From positions 1 to 64,000 of the forward strand of contig NZ_BAABJJ010000009.1 of NCBI RefSeq assembly GCF_039543245.1: a stretch of DNA of 64,000 nt, in the 5' to 3' direction. The position numbers and the translations under genes were made by a program. Each line of letters begins with the position of its first letter. Within the stretch, counting starts at the first letter, position 1. The notes under the pieces were generated by a model, which had not been told where the DNA came from, did no database searches, and saw nothing but the letters and a program-made list of their open reading frames with translations. This DNA comes from Algibacter_G agarivorans. GTDB taxonomy: Bacteria; Bacteroidota; Bacteroidia; Flavobacteriales; Flavobacteriaceae. Shown here in pieces: positions 1 through 8,679 of the stretch.

Positions 1-73
1 TAGAAATGTATAATCAAAATGTAGCAGCTTAAATCTCGCAATTAATTGTCCACTTTTTTATTGCAAGTCCACA

Positions 74-283
74 AAAGAGGAAAAAGGTTTTCTGGAGACA
101 AAACTTCAGAATAACCCAGAAGATATTAAGCAACTCTATTACGAAGGCTTAAGCTTAGTATCATCAGCTGCTTATTATGATAAGAAAGGACTAGATGCAG
201 ATTGGGACTCATTGTTACGTAATGAAAAACGACGATTTGAGTTAGAACAACAAGTACATAACAAAGACGAGTTAGAGCGATAA
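74..283 (+). pseudogene. C-terminal fragment of an unrecognised protein
   Basis: The frame is open on the + strand from about position 14 to the TAA at 281-283, with no convincing start codon. The part from about 74 reads like real protein: charged, probably helical, ending in NEKRRFELEQQ and KDELER. A strong rho-independent terminator follows 24 bases later, which fits the 3' end of a transcribed gene. The upstream part may lie outside the window or be deleted; a TAA at 11-13 blocks the frame. I do not recognise the family. The surrounding kilobases are full of gene fragments, so a remnant is the likeliest reading. Confidence 0.35.
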
Positions 284-307
284 GACTATCGCAACAAATA
301 AAAATAC

Positions 308-344
308 AAGACAGGACGAAGCAATTCTCCTGTCTTCTTTTTTT
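308..344 (+). terminator. Rho-independent terminator
   Basis: A perfect 9-bp stem (AAGACAGGA at 308-316, TCCTGTCTT at 328-336) is followed by C and seven T residues. It sits 24 bases after the stop of the fragment ending at 283. Confidence 0.75.
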
Positions 345-374
345 GGATAAGAACGGATTCCAAAGGTGTCCTTT

Positions 375-426
375 GGCAAGATCGCTTTTGAAATGGTCGT
401 TAGAACAGTTCAAAAGCAATCTTGCC
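375..426. repeat. Long inverted repeat between two terminators
   Basis: GGCAAGATCGCTTTTGAA (375-392) pairs with 409-426, an 18-bp stem with a single mismatch around a 16-base loop. It lies in the 170-base interval between two strong terminators and overlaps no credible gene. It could be part of a structured RNA or the end of a lost mobile element. Confidence 0.5.
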
Positions 427-517
427 CTGCTATGTCTTAAAAGTTTCAACGACTTAAGTCATAGCTAGCCGTCTGTTCAAAAAGCCAAATGGTAAGGCGA
501 CTTTGGAAAGATTAAAT

Positions 518-564
518 ATGTCCTCAAATGCTTAAATGATAAAAGCAGATGAGGACATTTTTTT
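518..564 (+). terminator. Rho-independent terminator
   Basis: ATGTCCTCA (518-526) pairs with TGAGGACAT (550-558), and seven T residues run from 558 to 564. No complete gene on the + strand ends just before it, so the transcript it stops is unknown; it may be a small RNA covering 345-557. Confidence 0.6.
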
Positions 565-579
565 AAAAGACAATAAGTC

Positions 580-846
580 TTAAACCGTTCTTCGATACTC
601 GATAATCGAACTACTACTAGATTTTAAACTTAGCATTGTTTTGGTTAAGGTCACAATTCCAAAGGAATCACTTGAGCCACCAATTGTTATTGTAAGCATA
701 TCTCCAGATATTGTATAGTTTAATGTTGTTGTATCAAAACCAACACAGGGTAATTCAATATCAATATGATCCAATGCGACGATAGTACTTGTTAAAATTG
801 AAAGTACGTTGGGACAAGAATTTGTATATAGTGTTTCATTCCTATT
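580..846 (-). pseudogene. Lipocalin-like lipoprotein remnant (C-terminal part)
   Basis: The minus-strand frame is open from an in-frame TAA near 847 to the stop at 580 and has no ATG; only a TTG at 774 could start it. The translation contains YTISGDMLTITIGG followed by VTLTKTMLSLKS, the pattern of the last strands of flavobacterial lipocalin-like lipoproteins (a ...SGDxLTL... strand, then a ...LTxTxLxLKS strand). An intact member would have a signal peptide with lipobox and roughly 60 more residues at the N-terminus, all absent here. Family assignment rests only on this pattern. Confidence 0.45.
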
Positions 847-1795
847 AGAGTCTGTTGCAGATTAGTGCTCCCATTCTCCTAAAAAACGTGTTGATAAATG
901 CCAATAAAATTCGTTTAAATGTCGTTATTAACTAAGGCTTGACTTACAAGTTTTTGGACTAGACAACTATATATTGCTTAATAATTCTTAAATATATTTA
1001 GCTCAAATACTTTTCTCGTTATTAATAACAGTAAAATCGATGTTGATAGTCTTAATTAATTCTTTTTTATATTTGTTTAACATGAAATAGTTTAGAAACG
1101 TATAGAGCAAGCCGTTTTTGTAGGGATAAAAGAAATGTTTAGATGTATAACATTGGCATTGTATGCTTATAATAAGCCTCTGTAGTGCTTTTATTTATAT
1201 GGTTTTTTTCTCTTAATAAATATTCATCTATTCTATGGTGCGCTAATATTTTAAGAAGTAGAAAGCTATTTATGATGTTTGTATCTATTGTTTCTTTCAT
1301 CCTATTCATTCTTCATAATGATTCTCAAAGGTTCATAATTCAGAAAAACTATATAAAAACATCTAACCCTCAATAAAAAATTATAAAATACAATGCTAGG
1401 ATAGTAATAATAATTATATTTGGGTTTTTAATTTACTACTGTAATAATAACAAATACAAATTATCGCCAAAATGTGAAGACTCACAAGTGATAACATTGA
1501 ATTGCAAACGTTTGAGGGCCATATAAGTAAACTAAAACCTAACCAAAAGCCTATTGAAAGGATTATTACTGAATCTACGAATATGGAAACGAAATCATGG
1601 GGCTGCATTGGAATAATTGCGACAACTATTAAAGACGTCTTGGAAGAAAAAAAAGTGCAGAAGAATGAGTACGGAATAATTGTTAGTATAAGCCGCCCGC
1701 AATACCTATACCTAAGCATCTCAATCAATTATATAGCATATAGATTAGGCTTTAAATTGGTTGTTTTCAGTTTAGTCTTTTTATAAGGCACAACA
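847..1795. other. Gene-poor stretch, no supported gene
   Basis: About 950 bases with no convincing gene. Two overlapping open frames near 1414-1786 (opposite strands) exist. The + strand one starts at a TTG after an in-frame TGA, lacks a ribosome-binding site and has no recognisable domain. The region is AT-rich and looks like decayed DNA. Confidence 0.4.
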
Positions 1796-2302
1796 TTATT
1801 TATAATAAAGTGTTGTGTAATAGTATCTATTTTCTTCAATACATTTTAATACACCAAAACCAATGTGGGTAAAATTACTTTCTATAACTCCTCTATGCTC
1901 TACACTTTTTATCCAAGCATTTACTACAGATTGTGCAGAAGAGTAAGCATATGCGACATTTTCTGCAACTTTTACAGCCCCTCTTTTCTTTAAACCTTCA
2001 CTTCTCTTATAAAAATTATTATGATTAACGGTTCTAGTTTCTATCATATATTTACTATGTTGTATCGCATATGCTGTGGCGTACAAACTATCAAGGATTA
2101 AAGGTTTCTTATTAAGTTCTAATCTATGTAAATTAATGTAAGTTAAAATATCTTTTGACATCTTCCAATCATTATTATTTACCAAAGATAAATCTATAGA
2201 CATATCACGTATGCCTTCTTCAGGAACACTACAGGAAATATTTAGTATTATGAATAAAAATACTAAATAAAGCAATCCGTAACTATGTTTTTTTGCAATC
2301 AC
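1796..2302 (-). CDS. CAP-domain (SCP/PR1-like) lipoprotein
   Basis: A 168-residue protein. Residues 1-24 form a type II signal peptide ending in the lipobox ILNISC, so the mature protein is probably lipid-anchored. Residues about 50-165 match the CAP (cysteine-rich secretory, antigen 5, PR-1) fold: helix ILTYINLHRLELN, then HSKYM, the NHNNF histidine, the AENVAY glutamate, and the signature region VNAWIKSVEHRGVIESNF with a second histidine. These His/Glu positions form the conserved CAP cavity. Bacterial CAP proteins are secreted and their biochemical role is generally unknown. It stands alone, with no operon partner on the same strand. The family call is firm; the function is not. Confidence 0.85.
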   Translation of the reverse strand: MIAKKHSYGLLYLVFLFIILNISCSVPEEGIRDMSIDLSLVNNNDWKMSKDILTYINLHRLELNKKPLILDSLYATAYAIQHSKYMIETRTVNHNNFYKRSEGLKKRGAVKVAENVAYAYSSAQSVVNAWIKSVEHRGVIESNFTHIGFGVLKCIEENRYYYTTLYYK

Positions 2303-2675
2303 AACCTTTATTTTATCTATAAAGATGTATTCAAAAAATTAATAATAGAAATATGAAGTAATAAGCGGGAGCTAATAATTTTAAATGGTTTTTCAATGAA
2401 TAATTTTAAATAATGAAAATAATTTCAACTTTTTCAATCAGTATATAATTTAAAAGCTTTAGTTTTTTTAGTACAAAAAAAGACAACTACAACCAGCTAT
2501 CTCTTTGATGTTGCTTTCTATTTCCTGTTGCCTTATTTACTCTAGTCTTACATGGTCAGGGATACGGGTATTTACACTGTACTTTGGTGTAGAAATTTCT
2601 TTTGTAGGAAGTGATTTTCCATTAGTACTTCTTTTATTTTTTAAATTTTCCCACTTATTGGGTGACTTTTATATT

Positions 2676-2888
2676 TTAATTTCGCTTGTGTAACTTCATA
2701 TTCGGTATTAAAAGATGCCCAAGCCTTAGTGTTCTACATCCACAAAAATCACCAAGTGAGGTGTTGTTTAAAATACTGACACCATAATCATTTGGTAAAG
2801 TTGTTTGATTGAGCACAACACCTTCGTTAATTAGTGCTAAATCTGTTAGTCCAGTTATTGAGGATAAAACTCCAGAAAATTCTTATTA
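2676..2888 (-). pseudogene. Fragment of an L-domain/leucine-rich surface protein
   Basis: An uninterrupted minus-strand frame without a start codon, bounded by TAA at both ends. Its translation holds SSITGLTDLALINEG and ILNNTSLGDFCG. The second resembles the turn seen in flavobacterial receptor-L-domain-like repeats, where an NNxxLxDFCG segment closes the repeat array. Only about 70 residues remain. The rest of 2303-3054 has no other supported feature; the short + frame at 2505 overlaps this one and lacks coding character. Confidence 0.35.
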
Positions 2889-3054
2889 ATTAGTTGGTTC
2901 CACTTAATTTTCAAGACTGGATATATCTCTTGAAGATTTCTTTAAACAAGGATTCTTGGACTAATCTCATTGATTATAATCCCATTTATTAACAATAAGA
3001 ACCACTTATTACGTTTGATTTAATTACTAGAAAACAGCTAAATAAATTAGTTGT

Positions 3055-3477
3055 ATGGAAAGAATTTATTTTAACTACTATAGAGGTAACAAATTTGTTG
3101 AGTTTATAATTTTAGCTTTTATTATATTATTTAGCTTGTTTTACTTAGAAAACTGGAAAATCTCTACTGCCATAGCTACATTAGTTTATTTTGTTTTTTT
3201 TGGAAGTTTAAGGAGCATTATTAATAAACACTACGTAAGAATTACCAATACCTTTGTATATATTAAGCTAAATAACTCTAAATGTTTTAAAATTTATAAA
3301 AATGAAATCAAAAACACTAGAACACTGGTTGGGAACACATTAGTCATTCTATTAAATGACAACAACCAATTAATATTTAACACAAAAAACATTCACGTGG
3401 ATGATATAAATTTTTTACTAAAAATAAGTCAAGCCATGAAGGTAAAAAAGAATGACTTGATTTTGTCCCGTAATTAA
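3055..3477 (+). CDS. Small membrane protein with two N-terminal helices, PH-like
   Basis: A 140-residue protein. Residues about 15-32 (EFIILAFIILFSLFYL) and 37-54 are two hydrophobic segments forming a hairpin. They are followed by a soluble beta-rich tail, about residues 62-140, with strands such as YVRITNTFVYIKL, then a terminal helix. This layout resembles small bacterial membrane proteins with a PH-like domain, but I do not recognise a named family. It points away from the neighbouring parA-like gene (opposite strand, convergent, 51-base gap), so it is probably a single-gene unit. The function is unknown. Confidence 0.65.
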   Translation: MERIYFNYYRGNKFVEFIILAFIILFSLFYLENWKISTAIATLVYFVFFGSLRSIINKHYVRITNTFVYIKLNNSKCFKIYKNEIKNTRTLVGNTLVILLNDNNQLIFNTKNIHVDDINFLLKISQAMKVKKNDLILSRN

Positions 3478-3528
3478 ACTGCTGCCTACAATTCAGCATC
3501 TTCAAATTACATATACATTGATTGAAAT

Positions 3529-4674
3529 TTAAGAACCAAAATCTATTTGGTGCTTTAAAAAGTCCTTAATATCAAAGCTATTTTTATATTGATTTACCTT
3601 AAACTTTTTTAACACAAAAGTCTCAGCCTTGTTTTTAGAAAAAAATATATATAAATAGTTTTTCTTGAAAAAATTAAATTTATCACTAATTTTATACATC
3701 CAAATATCACTATTCATATCGTTATATGCTTGCCCCAATCTATCTTTAATTTCATTTTTCGTTAGCCCTATCAGATGAAAATATTGACTGTTTTTAGATT
3801 TGTTTTCCTTTTGGCTACTATTTACATTCAAAATAAAATCCAAATCTTCAATTACACCTTCCCTTTCATAAACTTTAGAAAATGTTTTTGTTGCATTTAA
3901 ATCGATTTCTACATCATCATTATTATTAGAAATAATTTCATCAGCTAATTCTAAATAACTTATTGCTACAGAACTATTAGCGTCATATTCTATTATTGTT
4001 TTTCCTCTACTAGCAGCTTCAGGCAATTTAATGTTTAGGGGTATTTTGGCATTAAAAACTATAAATTTAAAATGCTCTATTATACTATTATAAATATGCT
4101 TATGTTCTTTCATGGTTCTGTTATACATCGTTATAAGAATGCCCTCAATATCTATTGCTGGGTTAATTTTCTTTTCAATATTATTAATTGTAATAAATAA
4201 CTTTCTTAATCCATGAAAAGCAAAATGCTCACATTGTACCGTAACCAACACAGAATCGCATGCCGAAAGTGCATTAATCAAAATAACTCCCATTGATGGC
4301 GGGCAATCAATAATTATGTAATCATAACTTGATTTAAAAACACTCAATTTCGTTTTCATTAAATCATAGCCATATACCTCTTTACCTCCCAAATCTAGTT
4401 TTGCTAAATCAATACTAGACGGTATAAAATCAAAATATTGACTGCTTTTTAAATCCACAAACTGAGTAGGTTCTTTCTTTTTTTGTGTTAGAAATTGATA
4501 CATGCCATGTTCCATATTATCAATCCCTAACCCTAAAGAAGCATTTGCCTGAGGGTCAGTATCTACTAGTAGTACTTTATTGTTCAAAATACCTAAAGAC
4601 GCGGCTAAATTTATGGCTGTACTGGTTTTTCCAACACCACCCTTCTGGTTAGCAATTGCTAATATTTTACCCAT
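3529..4674 (-). CDS. ParA/Soj-family ATPase with extra C-terminal domain
   Basis: A 381-residue protein. The first ~260 residues are a ParA/MinD-type deviant Walker ATPase: P-loop KGGVGKTS at residues 11-18, switch LLVDTDPQAN around 36-45, Walker B YIIIDCPPSMG around 119-129, then a CEHFAFHGL segment. Family members drive segregation of plasmids or chromosomes or position cell components, normally with a ParB or other DNA-binding partner. No parB is visible. Typical ParA proteins end near 255-265, but this one carries about 110 more residues. Residues ~295-370 contain LIGLTKNEIKDRLGQ, DIWMYKISD and LYIFFSKN, a pattern like BamE/SmpA-type (BLIP-fold) domains. It is followed upstream by a 1.2-kb gene-free AT-rich region with repeated TAAATTTAG motifs. 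Confidence 0.85.
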   Translation of the reverse strand: MGKILAIANQKGGVGKTSTAINLAASLGILNNKVLLVDTDPQANASLGLGIDNMEHGMYQFLTQKKKEPTQFVDLKSSQYFDFIPSSIDLAKLDLGGKEVYGYDLMKTKLSVFKSSYDYIIIDCPPSMGVILINALSACDSVLVTVQCEHFAFHGLRKLFITINNIEKKINPAIDIEGILITMYNRTMKEHKHIYNSIIEHFKFIVFNAKIPLNIKLPEAASRGKTIIEYDANSSVAISYLELADEIISNNNDDVEIDLNATKTFSKVYEREGVIEDLDFILNVNSSQKENKSKNSQYFHLIGLTKNEIKDRLGQAYNDMNSDIWMYKISDKFNFFKKNYLYIFFSKNKAETFVLKKFKVNQYKNSFDIKDFLKHQIDFGS

Positions 4675-5570
4675 AATTGATTTTTTGAAAGAGATAAAAT
4701 TGTAAGTTAATTCAATAATATAAAGAATCTAAAATCAAGAAAATAAATGTGATTTATAGCTTATAAGTGTTATTTATCTTAAGCATCTGGTTATTATGAA
4801 TAAAAAACACAACCTAACCTATTAAATTGGGTATTGTGGAAAAACAGGAAATGGATATATTACAACAAGGGTTTCTATCCAATATTTATAATTTAAGAAT
4901 AGATGACATGAATAAATAGAAAGAGCCTCTCGGCATTAGTATTTACCTTAACTCTTTCATGAATTTTATTCATGTATAATTTAGGTGAAAACTAGTTGAA
5001 CAGATAAGTAAACATTATTCTAAGCCTCCAGATCCATCCTAGAAAGTGGGATAAGATTAAATTTAAATAAAGATTAAATTTAGATTTAGATTTAAAGAAC
5101 AACAAATATAAAATAAGCCCTATTAAATTTAGGAAATTCCATAATTACAACCACATATGATTTGGTTTATTTGGCATTAAATGCAGGGTTAAATTACTCT
5201 ATAATTGATAGATCTAAATTTAGAATTCATAACTCCCATTTATCCGATGATTAGTTAGTTTATGGCGCAATAATTATGAAGATTATACATGTCGGTATTT
5301 AAAAGGAATACACATTGAATATTCACTAACAAAATAACAAAACCCATAAATTATAACTCAGAAATAAGTTTTAAAGAAAAACAAAGGCAGTCTAAATGAA
5401 GAAATCTATAATTTAAATACAAATGGGCAGGAAATTAGAGCTACCTATAATATCCACTTATATGTATACGGATACAGTTATTACTTTTTATATTAATTAC
5501 TTATTTTTTATAAATACTTTTGTATTCTACCAGTACCGAAAGTAGGTTAAGTTCATGGTAGATTTGGGGC
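4675..5570. other. Gene-free AT-rich region upstream of the ParA gene
   Basis: No credible gene is found in almost 900 bases. The region contains direct repeats built on TAAATTTAG (separate entry), a CATGAATTTTATTCATG inverted repeat near 4959-4975, and a further TAAATTTAG-type site at 5214-5223. It might hold a centromere-like or regulatory site for the divergent partition-type gene, or simply decayed DNA. A short frame around 5385-5490 looks weakly protein-like but has no start signal. Confidence 0.4.
5053..5096. repeat. AT-rich direct repeats (AAGATTAAATTTA)
   Basis: AAGATTAAATTTA occurs exactly at 5053-5065 and again at 5070-5082, a 17-base period. It is followed by two GATTTA units to 5096. 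Related TAAATTTAG sites occur near 5124 and 5215. Repeats like these near ParA genes can be partition or replication-initiator sites; here that role is an inference from position only. Confidence 0.45.
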
Positions 5571-5599
5571 AAAAAAGGAGTGGTTTTCCACTCCTTTTT
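5571..5599. terminator. Bidirectional rho-independent terminator
   Basis: A perfect hairpin AAAAAGGAGTGG / TTTT / CCACTCCTTTTT with A-tract on one side and T-tract on the other, so it can work on both strands. On the minus strand it lies about 320 bases beyond the three-gene operon that ends at 5915. Confidence 0.75.
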
Positions 5600-5914
5600 C
5601 TTTTATATACTATCAAATCTAATATTAAATTAGATGGTAAGCTTACCGTTTATTAAAGCTTGTTTTACCTTAAGATTGCTTTATGAGAAATTCGGTGTCG
5701 AATAAGTGTATTATTTGGGACAACTAGAAATGATGCCAGTACTCAAGTATTTTAACCGTCAAAAGGTCGTAGTTCAATTTTAGATTGAAATGCTAGCTTC
5801 ATTTAAATAATATTAAACGAAAAATTATGTTGTTAAATAATAGAAATACGCTCAAGTGGACGCAACTCAAAATTATTCATTAAATTAACCTTAGCAAAAT
5901 AGGGACAATATTAA

Positions 5915-6124
5915 TTAAACCTTTAAAGATTGGTAAATAATTATAGCTGAGCCAATATCTTTATTAATAGCATATTTTATATCCAATACATTTACATCTA
6001 GTCTAAATAACTCGCCCAATTCTTCATTTATTAAAAACTCAAGTTTAGAAGGGGTACTAGCTACTAGCATTTTGATTTGTTTTTTCAAACCAATCTCTTT
6101 AGTTTCATTAATTAGTGTTTCCAT
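5915..6124 (-). CDS. Small protein resembling the Cse60 family
   Basis: A 69-residue protein, last gene of a three-gene operon; its ATG begins 4 bases after the stop of the preceding gene, so translation is probably coupled. The sequence has one helix (residues about 25-40, KLEFLINEELGELF) followed by VNVLDIKYAINKD and AIIIYQSL. This helix, then DIKY strand, then A(I/M)IIY strand pattern is that of small Cse60-type proteins, whose function is poorly known. The match is by eye and weak. The gene's company with two HTH-repeat proteins may mean a regulatory accessory role, but nothing in the sequence proves it. Confidence 0.5.
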   Translation of the reverse strand: METLINETKEIGLKKQIKMLVASTPSKLEFLINEELGELFRLDVNVLDIKYAINKDIGSAIIIYQSLKV

Positions 6125-6128
6125 GAAT

Positions 6129-6920
6129 TTAAAATTTATATTTCGACAAATACGCTATTTCAATTGTGTGATAAAACTTTAATAAATCGTGATAAATAAA
6201 AAGTTGTCTTTCTTTTAAAGAAACGTGTTTAAAAGTTTGTATAGTTATTAGTTTAGCAGAAAGTTCTATAGCTAAAACATCTATATCTATATCTAAATAA
6301 TCTTGCCATTGAAGAATATCAAATTCAAAAACTTTCTTATAACAATTAAACCAATCCTGTACACCCAACTTTTCAAAAAGATGCTTTTTTAACTTCTCAA
6401 TACTTTTTTCATCTAACTCAAACTTTATACTTAAATTATCTGTTTCATTTCCATTAAATTTGAATTTTAGAAATTCAATTTCAATCTTAGAAAATCTAGC
6501 GGTGTTGTTACCCTTTAAATCCCTATAACAATTGGCTAAGTAATTCAAACAACTAGCTTTTATAGTATTAATACTGATGTGGTCCGAGCCTTCTGAATTT
6601 AGTAAATTGTTTATTTCACAACTAAATAAATTAGCTGTATTTCGAACCATGTTATTTACAAAATCTTCGGGTTTAAGTAAATTTAATTGAAAACCTTTTA
6701 AAACTAAATCGTACCAATTTGATGTATAAAATTTTATAAACAAACCTTTTTCAATCTCATAAAGGTTTTCCAAATCAACATCTAGAAATTCAGCTATTTC
6801 ATTAACCGATTGCCCGTGTAGAGTAAGTCTTAAAAAATAGACTTCAACATTAGAAATACTCTGTGGATATTTATGAAAATCGCACAATACGTCTTTATAC
6901 CTGTTATTGAGCATTATCAT
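6129..6920 (-). CDS. Duplicated LuxR-type HTH protein, second of tandem pair
   Basis: About 263 residues from the ATG at 6918-6920; another ATG lies six bases later, and the longer frame would need a TTG. The start overlaps the end of the upstream paralogue by up to 17 bases, suggesting translational coupling. The protein has two repeats, about residues 20-130 and 145-255. Each begins with a helix-turn-helix like that of LuxR/NarL output domains: FLRLTLHGQSVNEIAEFLDV with KFYTSNWYDLVLKGFQLNLL, then FLKFKFNGNETDNLSIKF with EKLGVQDWFNCYKKVFEFDI. No receiver or ligand domain is seen. A role in DNA binding is inferred from this fold pattern. The family is not recognised by name. Confidence 0.7.
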   Translation of the reverse strand: MIMLNNRYKDVLCDFHKYPQSISNVEVYFLRLTLHGQSVNEIAEFLDVDLENLYEIEKGLFIKFYTSNWYDLVLKGFQLNLLKPEDFVNNMVRNTANLFSCEINNLLNSEGSDHISINTIKASCLNYLANCYRDLKGNNTARFSKIEIEFLKFKFNGNETDNLSIKFELDEKSIEKLKKHLFEKLGVQDWFNCYKKVFEFDILQWQDYLDIDIDVLAIELSAKLITIQTFKHVSLKERQLFIYHDLLKFYHTIEIAYLSKYKF

Positions 6921-7704
6921 ATAATAAAATTGCAAATTCTATATTAGAATATAGCTTTAATAACTCATCATAAATACCAAGTTTCTTTTCATTATAATTC
7001 AATCGCTTCAATGAAAATAATCTAACAATATTAGTAGCGGTGTTGTTAACTTCTAGAACAATAGACTCATTTGAAATGTTTTGTGGTTTTATAATATCTA
7101 ATTGTAAAGCTTTTTTGTAAACATTAAACCAATTAGTTACCCCTAATTTTTCAAAAACGGCCTGGTTTAAAACTTTAATATGCTCTTTGTAAAGATTATT
7201 TTCAGTTTCAACTTTATTGCGCCTAAAACCTTTATACATGTCTCTTATGTATTCTTTCTCATTTTGACTTAGCTGGTCCTTAATCGCTTTATTTTCTAAC
7301 TGTGAATGAATACTGTGCTCACAGGCATAATAAAAGCCTAAAATATCAACTTTAACCTCTTTAATTTTTTGGAGGGGTGTTGTAGTCTTAATGTACTTAT
7401 CGCATATTGATTTTGTGAACTTCAATGCTTGAGTTTTTACTGTTTCATCTAAAAAATCAATCCTCTCAATAAGCCCTTTTTTGAAAGCTTTTGATGTAAT
7501 TTTGTCGAAATTTGACGTTTTGAATTTACTTTTTAAGCTTGCACGTATCGAATAAGCTTTAGATTTTGGCAATTCTAAAAAATCAATTATTTCTTGCCTT
7601 GTATAACCATGTGCATATAACCTTATGTAAAATTGCTCAAAATTATTTAAGATAAAGCTATTTGAATTAGTTCGAGCATTATGCTCCTTAAATATTAGTG
7701 CCAT
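6904..7704 (-). CDS. Duplicated LuxR-type HTH protein, first of tandem pair
   Basis: A 266-residue protein and first gene of the operon 7704 to 5915. It is a clear paralogue of the next gene along its whole length. Two internal repeats are visible. The first has FYIRLYAHGYTRQEIIDFLE and KFKTSNFDKITSKAFKKGLI (residues ~24-80). The second has YIRDMYKGFRRNKVETENNL and EKLGVTNWFNVYKKALQLDI (residues ~150-210). Both proteins end in a matching helical tail (GIYDELLKLYSNIEFAILL here, IYHDLLKFYHTIEIAYL in the partner). The second half of each repeat copies the ...KLGVxxxxxAVxKALxLGLI pattern of LuxR C-terminal domains. It probably binds DNA, perhaps as a heterodimer with its partner; the target is unknown. 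Confidence 0.7.
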   Translation of the reverse strand: MALIFKEHNARTNSNSFILNNFEQFYIRLYAHGYTRQEIIDFLELPKSKAYSIRASLKSKFKTSNFDKITSKAFKKGLIERIDFLDETVKTQALKFTKSICDKYIKTTTPLQKIKEVKVDILGFYYACEHSIHSQLENKAIKDQLSQNEKEYIRDMYKGFRRNKVETENNLYKEHIKVLNQAVFEKLGVTNWFNVYKKALQLDIIKPQNISNESIVLEVNNTATNIVRLFSLKRLNYNEKKLGIYDELLKLYSNIEFAILLYDNAQ

Positions 7705-7893
7705 AATTTTTATATTTAATCTAAAATCTTAATTTATTTTCAAATTAAAAACGTTGATGTAATACCCGTCGTTATAGGCTAATAATTGAACGTGTTGAAT
7801 AATTAGATTTGAATCTTTTAAAAAACAAAAAAGTGCTGTTTTTCAACAACATCTTTATTAATTTATATTTAAGAATTGATTTTAAAGAAGTGC

Positions 7894-8568
7894 TTAATCG
7901 TTCTTTATAGTTATTTTTATATCTGATCTTCTGTTTAAAGTCCTTCCTTGCTCAGTTTCATTATTAGCTGCCGGTTGTTTTTCTCCAAAATAAGCCGTAG
8001 TAATACTACTTTCAATAATGCCTTTGGAAATCATATAGTCTTTTGTACTATTTGCCCTAGAATAAGATAATGTTTGATTGTAATCTTCTCCTGCGACATT
8101 ATCAGTATGTCCTTCTGTATGAATATTTACCTTAGTCGCGTTTTCACATTTAGCTATTATATTATCTAAAATTGCTTTTGCATTATTATCCAATAGAGAT
8201 AATCTAAATTGAAAATATATAATTTGTTTAGTGTTAAAATTTTCGATTTCTTTAGGTTGTAAGGCAACCGTTTCTCTAGCTACTGGGCATCCTCTATCAA
8301 TGTTTTTATCATTAGGGCATTTATCTAAACTGTCTGGGATGTTGTCTCCATCAGAATCAGGACATCTAGAAAAGACTTTTAAACCTGACATATTTGGACA
8401 TAAATCGTAAGTATCTTTTACGCCATCATTATCGATGTCAATTGGTTCTTCAATTAGTTTCTCTTTTGGGGTAGAACCGCATAAGTTGTATAATACCCCA
8501 ATACTATTTTGGGAATGCTTAGTTAAATACTCTTTAAACGAGTGCTTATAAGTGGATTGCACAGCCAT
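7894..8568 (-). pseudogene. OmpA-family protein, N-terminally truncated
   Basis: The 224-residue frame has a run of thrombospondin type-3-like calcium-binding repeats (DIDNDGVKDTYDLCPN around residues 44-60, PDSDGDNIPDSLDKCPND around 70-88). It then has a C-terminal OmpA-type peptidoglycan-binding domain (~115-224: IYFQFRLSLL, GHTDNVAGEDYNQTLSYSRA, GRTLNRRSDI). Intact relatives carry a signal peptide and usually a beta-barrel before the repeats. Here the first residues (MAVQSTYKHSFKEYLTKHSQ) look like the middle of a protein and have no signal sequence. Upstream lies the decayed IS4-family transposase, so loss of the 5' end by insertion or deletion is likely. If expressed, the product could not be exported normally. 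Confidence 0.7.
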
Positions 8569-8679
8569 CCGAAAGTTTTTAAAAATCTCTAATAAATCTA
8601 TGTTGCCTCTTGTAAGCGTTGTGGCAATTCATTTTCACATAAGAAAATAAGTTGATTTGTGTTTGTAGCTTGCCCTGAA

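Noticed and set aside
1414..1786. Overlapping open frames on both strands (104 and 94 residues)
   Set aside because: The + strand one needs a TTG start after an in-frame TGA, and neither has a recognisable domain, signal or ribosome-binding site. The region looks like decayed AT-rich DNA.
5053..5096. Short direct repeats as a CRISPR array
   Set aside because: The repeats are 13 bases with almost no spacer, not 25-40-base repeats with unique spacers, and no cas gene is present.
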